From Oxytricha trifallax (taxonomy: Eukaryota > Ciliophora > Spirotrichea > Sporadotrichida > Oxytrichidae), in NCBI GenBank assembly GCA_000711775.1, contig ARYC01017972.1, forward strand, positions 33,950 to 97,949: a stretch of DNA of 64,000 nucleotides, read 5' to 3'. Position numbers and translations under genes: made by a program. Positions 63,752 through 64,000 of the stretch are shown here, piece by piece (the first letter of the stretch is position 1; every line of letters begins with the position of its first letter). Below the pieces are notes generated by a model. It was given only the letters and a program-made list of their open reading frames with translations, searched no databases and was not told the DNA's origin.

Positions 63752-64000
63752 ATGGAGTGTCCAAATTGCTAGAGGTCTTATGATTAATTTGCATCAGGAG
63801 ATCAGAATGTGATTCCCCGTATATTAACTGTATGCGGGCACTCTATCTGCCATTTCTGCGTGACATCTCTACATCATAATAAGCAAATTCAATGTCCACT
63901 ATGCAAGACAATAAATCCTGGTGAAACAGTGCAAAATTTTATCAAAAACTTAGCCTTACTTCAGGTGCTTGTAGAAAATTCTACAGCGATAATCAATGCA
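63752..64000 (+). CDS. RING-finger protein, N-terminal part (runs off window)
   Basis: ATG 63752, open to the window end. The zinc-binding pattern is complete: CPNC at residues 3-6, CGHSICHFC about residues 29-37, CPLC about residues 49-52, followed by KTINPGETVQNFIKNLALLQ. This is a C3HC4-type RING at the extreme N-terminus with the usual NxxL helix after it, as in many E3 ubiquitin ligases. Substrate and the rest of the protein lie outside the window. The start is supported by an AT-rich upstream tract with no open frame. Confidence 0.85.

Overview
The window reads as germline (micronuclear) DNA of a spirotrich ciliate of the Oxytricha/Stylonychia type. Two things show this. Genes are open only if TAA and TAG are read as glutamine, with TGA as the single stop. 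Most genes are also cut by short AT-rich segments that are not introns: they lack GT..AG ends, lie between short direct repeats (pointers), and restore the reading frame when removed with one repeat copy. These are internal eliminated sequences (IESs) between macronuclear-destined segments (MDSs). True spliceosomal introns (GTAAGT-like..TAG, about 20-460 bp) occur as well. No tRNA, rRNA, CRISPR array or transposase gene was seen. Junctions were worked out by eye; starts and ends marked approximate are approximate.

Layout. 0-2 kb: two tandem SABATH-type methyltransferases (first cut by the window edge). 2-4 kb: a membrane protein (+) and a cysteine-rich protein (-) that overlap tail to tail. 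4.1-5.6 kb: a GDPF-repeat protein. 5.7-11.6 kb: one very long WD40 protein. 11.9-13.8 kb: a two-RRM RNA-binding protein (-). 14.5-15.9 kb: a coiled-coil protein resembling the dynein stalk (-). 16.2-19.6 kb: a NEK-type kinase. 19.6-24.0 kb: two coiled-coil genes (-) flanking a small (+) gene. 24.3-25.8 kb: a Rab1-like GTPase (-). 26.1-26.8 kb: a small basic protein (-). 26.9-29.1 kb: casein kinase 1. 29.4-34.8 kb: a scrambled PP2C phosphatase. 34.9-37.7 kb: a DBP2/DDX5-like DEAD-box helicase. 38.5-48.5 kb: low-complexity Q/N/S-rich genes (-). 48.5-50.9 kb: an AT-rich desert with two coding islands. 50.9-53.7 kb: an acidic protein, probably also scrambled. 54.0-57.0 kb: a decayed copy of 43.3-48.5 kb. 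57.1-60.9 kb: a SAPS-domain (PP6/Sit4 regulatory) protein (-). 61.4-63.5 kb: a C2 plus coiled-coil protein (-). 63.75 kb to the end: a RING-finger protein (+).

The main discovery is the PP2C locus. Its coding pieces lie in four blocks: I, 29.36-29.93 kb; II, 30.33-30.72 kb, inverted; III, 31.14-33.78 kb; IV, 33.78-34.82 kb. Reading across 21 pointer jumps (5-16 bp, most 9-16) weaves these blocks into one open frame with every PP2C motif in order (VCDGHG, FSGSTC, NVGDSRG, PGLAMTRSFGD, SDGVWEFL, DDITCVII). Some IESs in block IV still hold decayed copies of the MDSs now found elsewhere, which looks like a record of how the scrambling arose. The other genes are mostly conventional (non-scrambled) IES-interrupted genes, with IESs from about 8 bp to several hundred bp.
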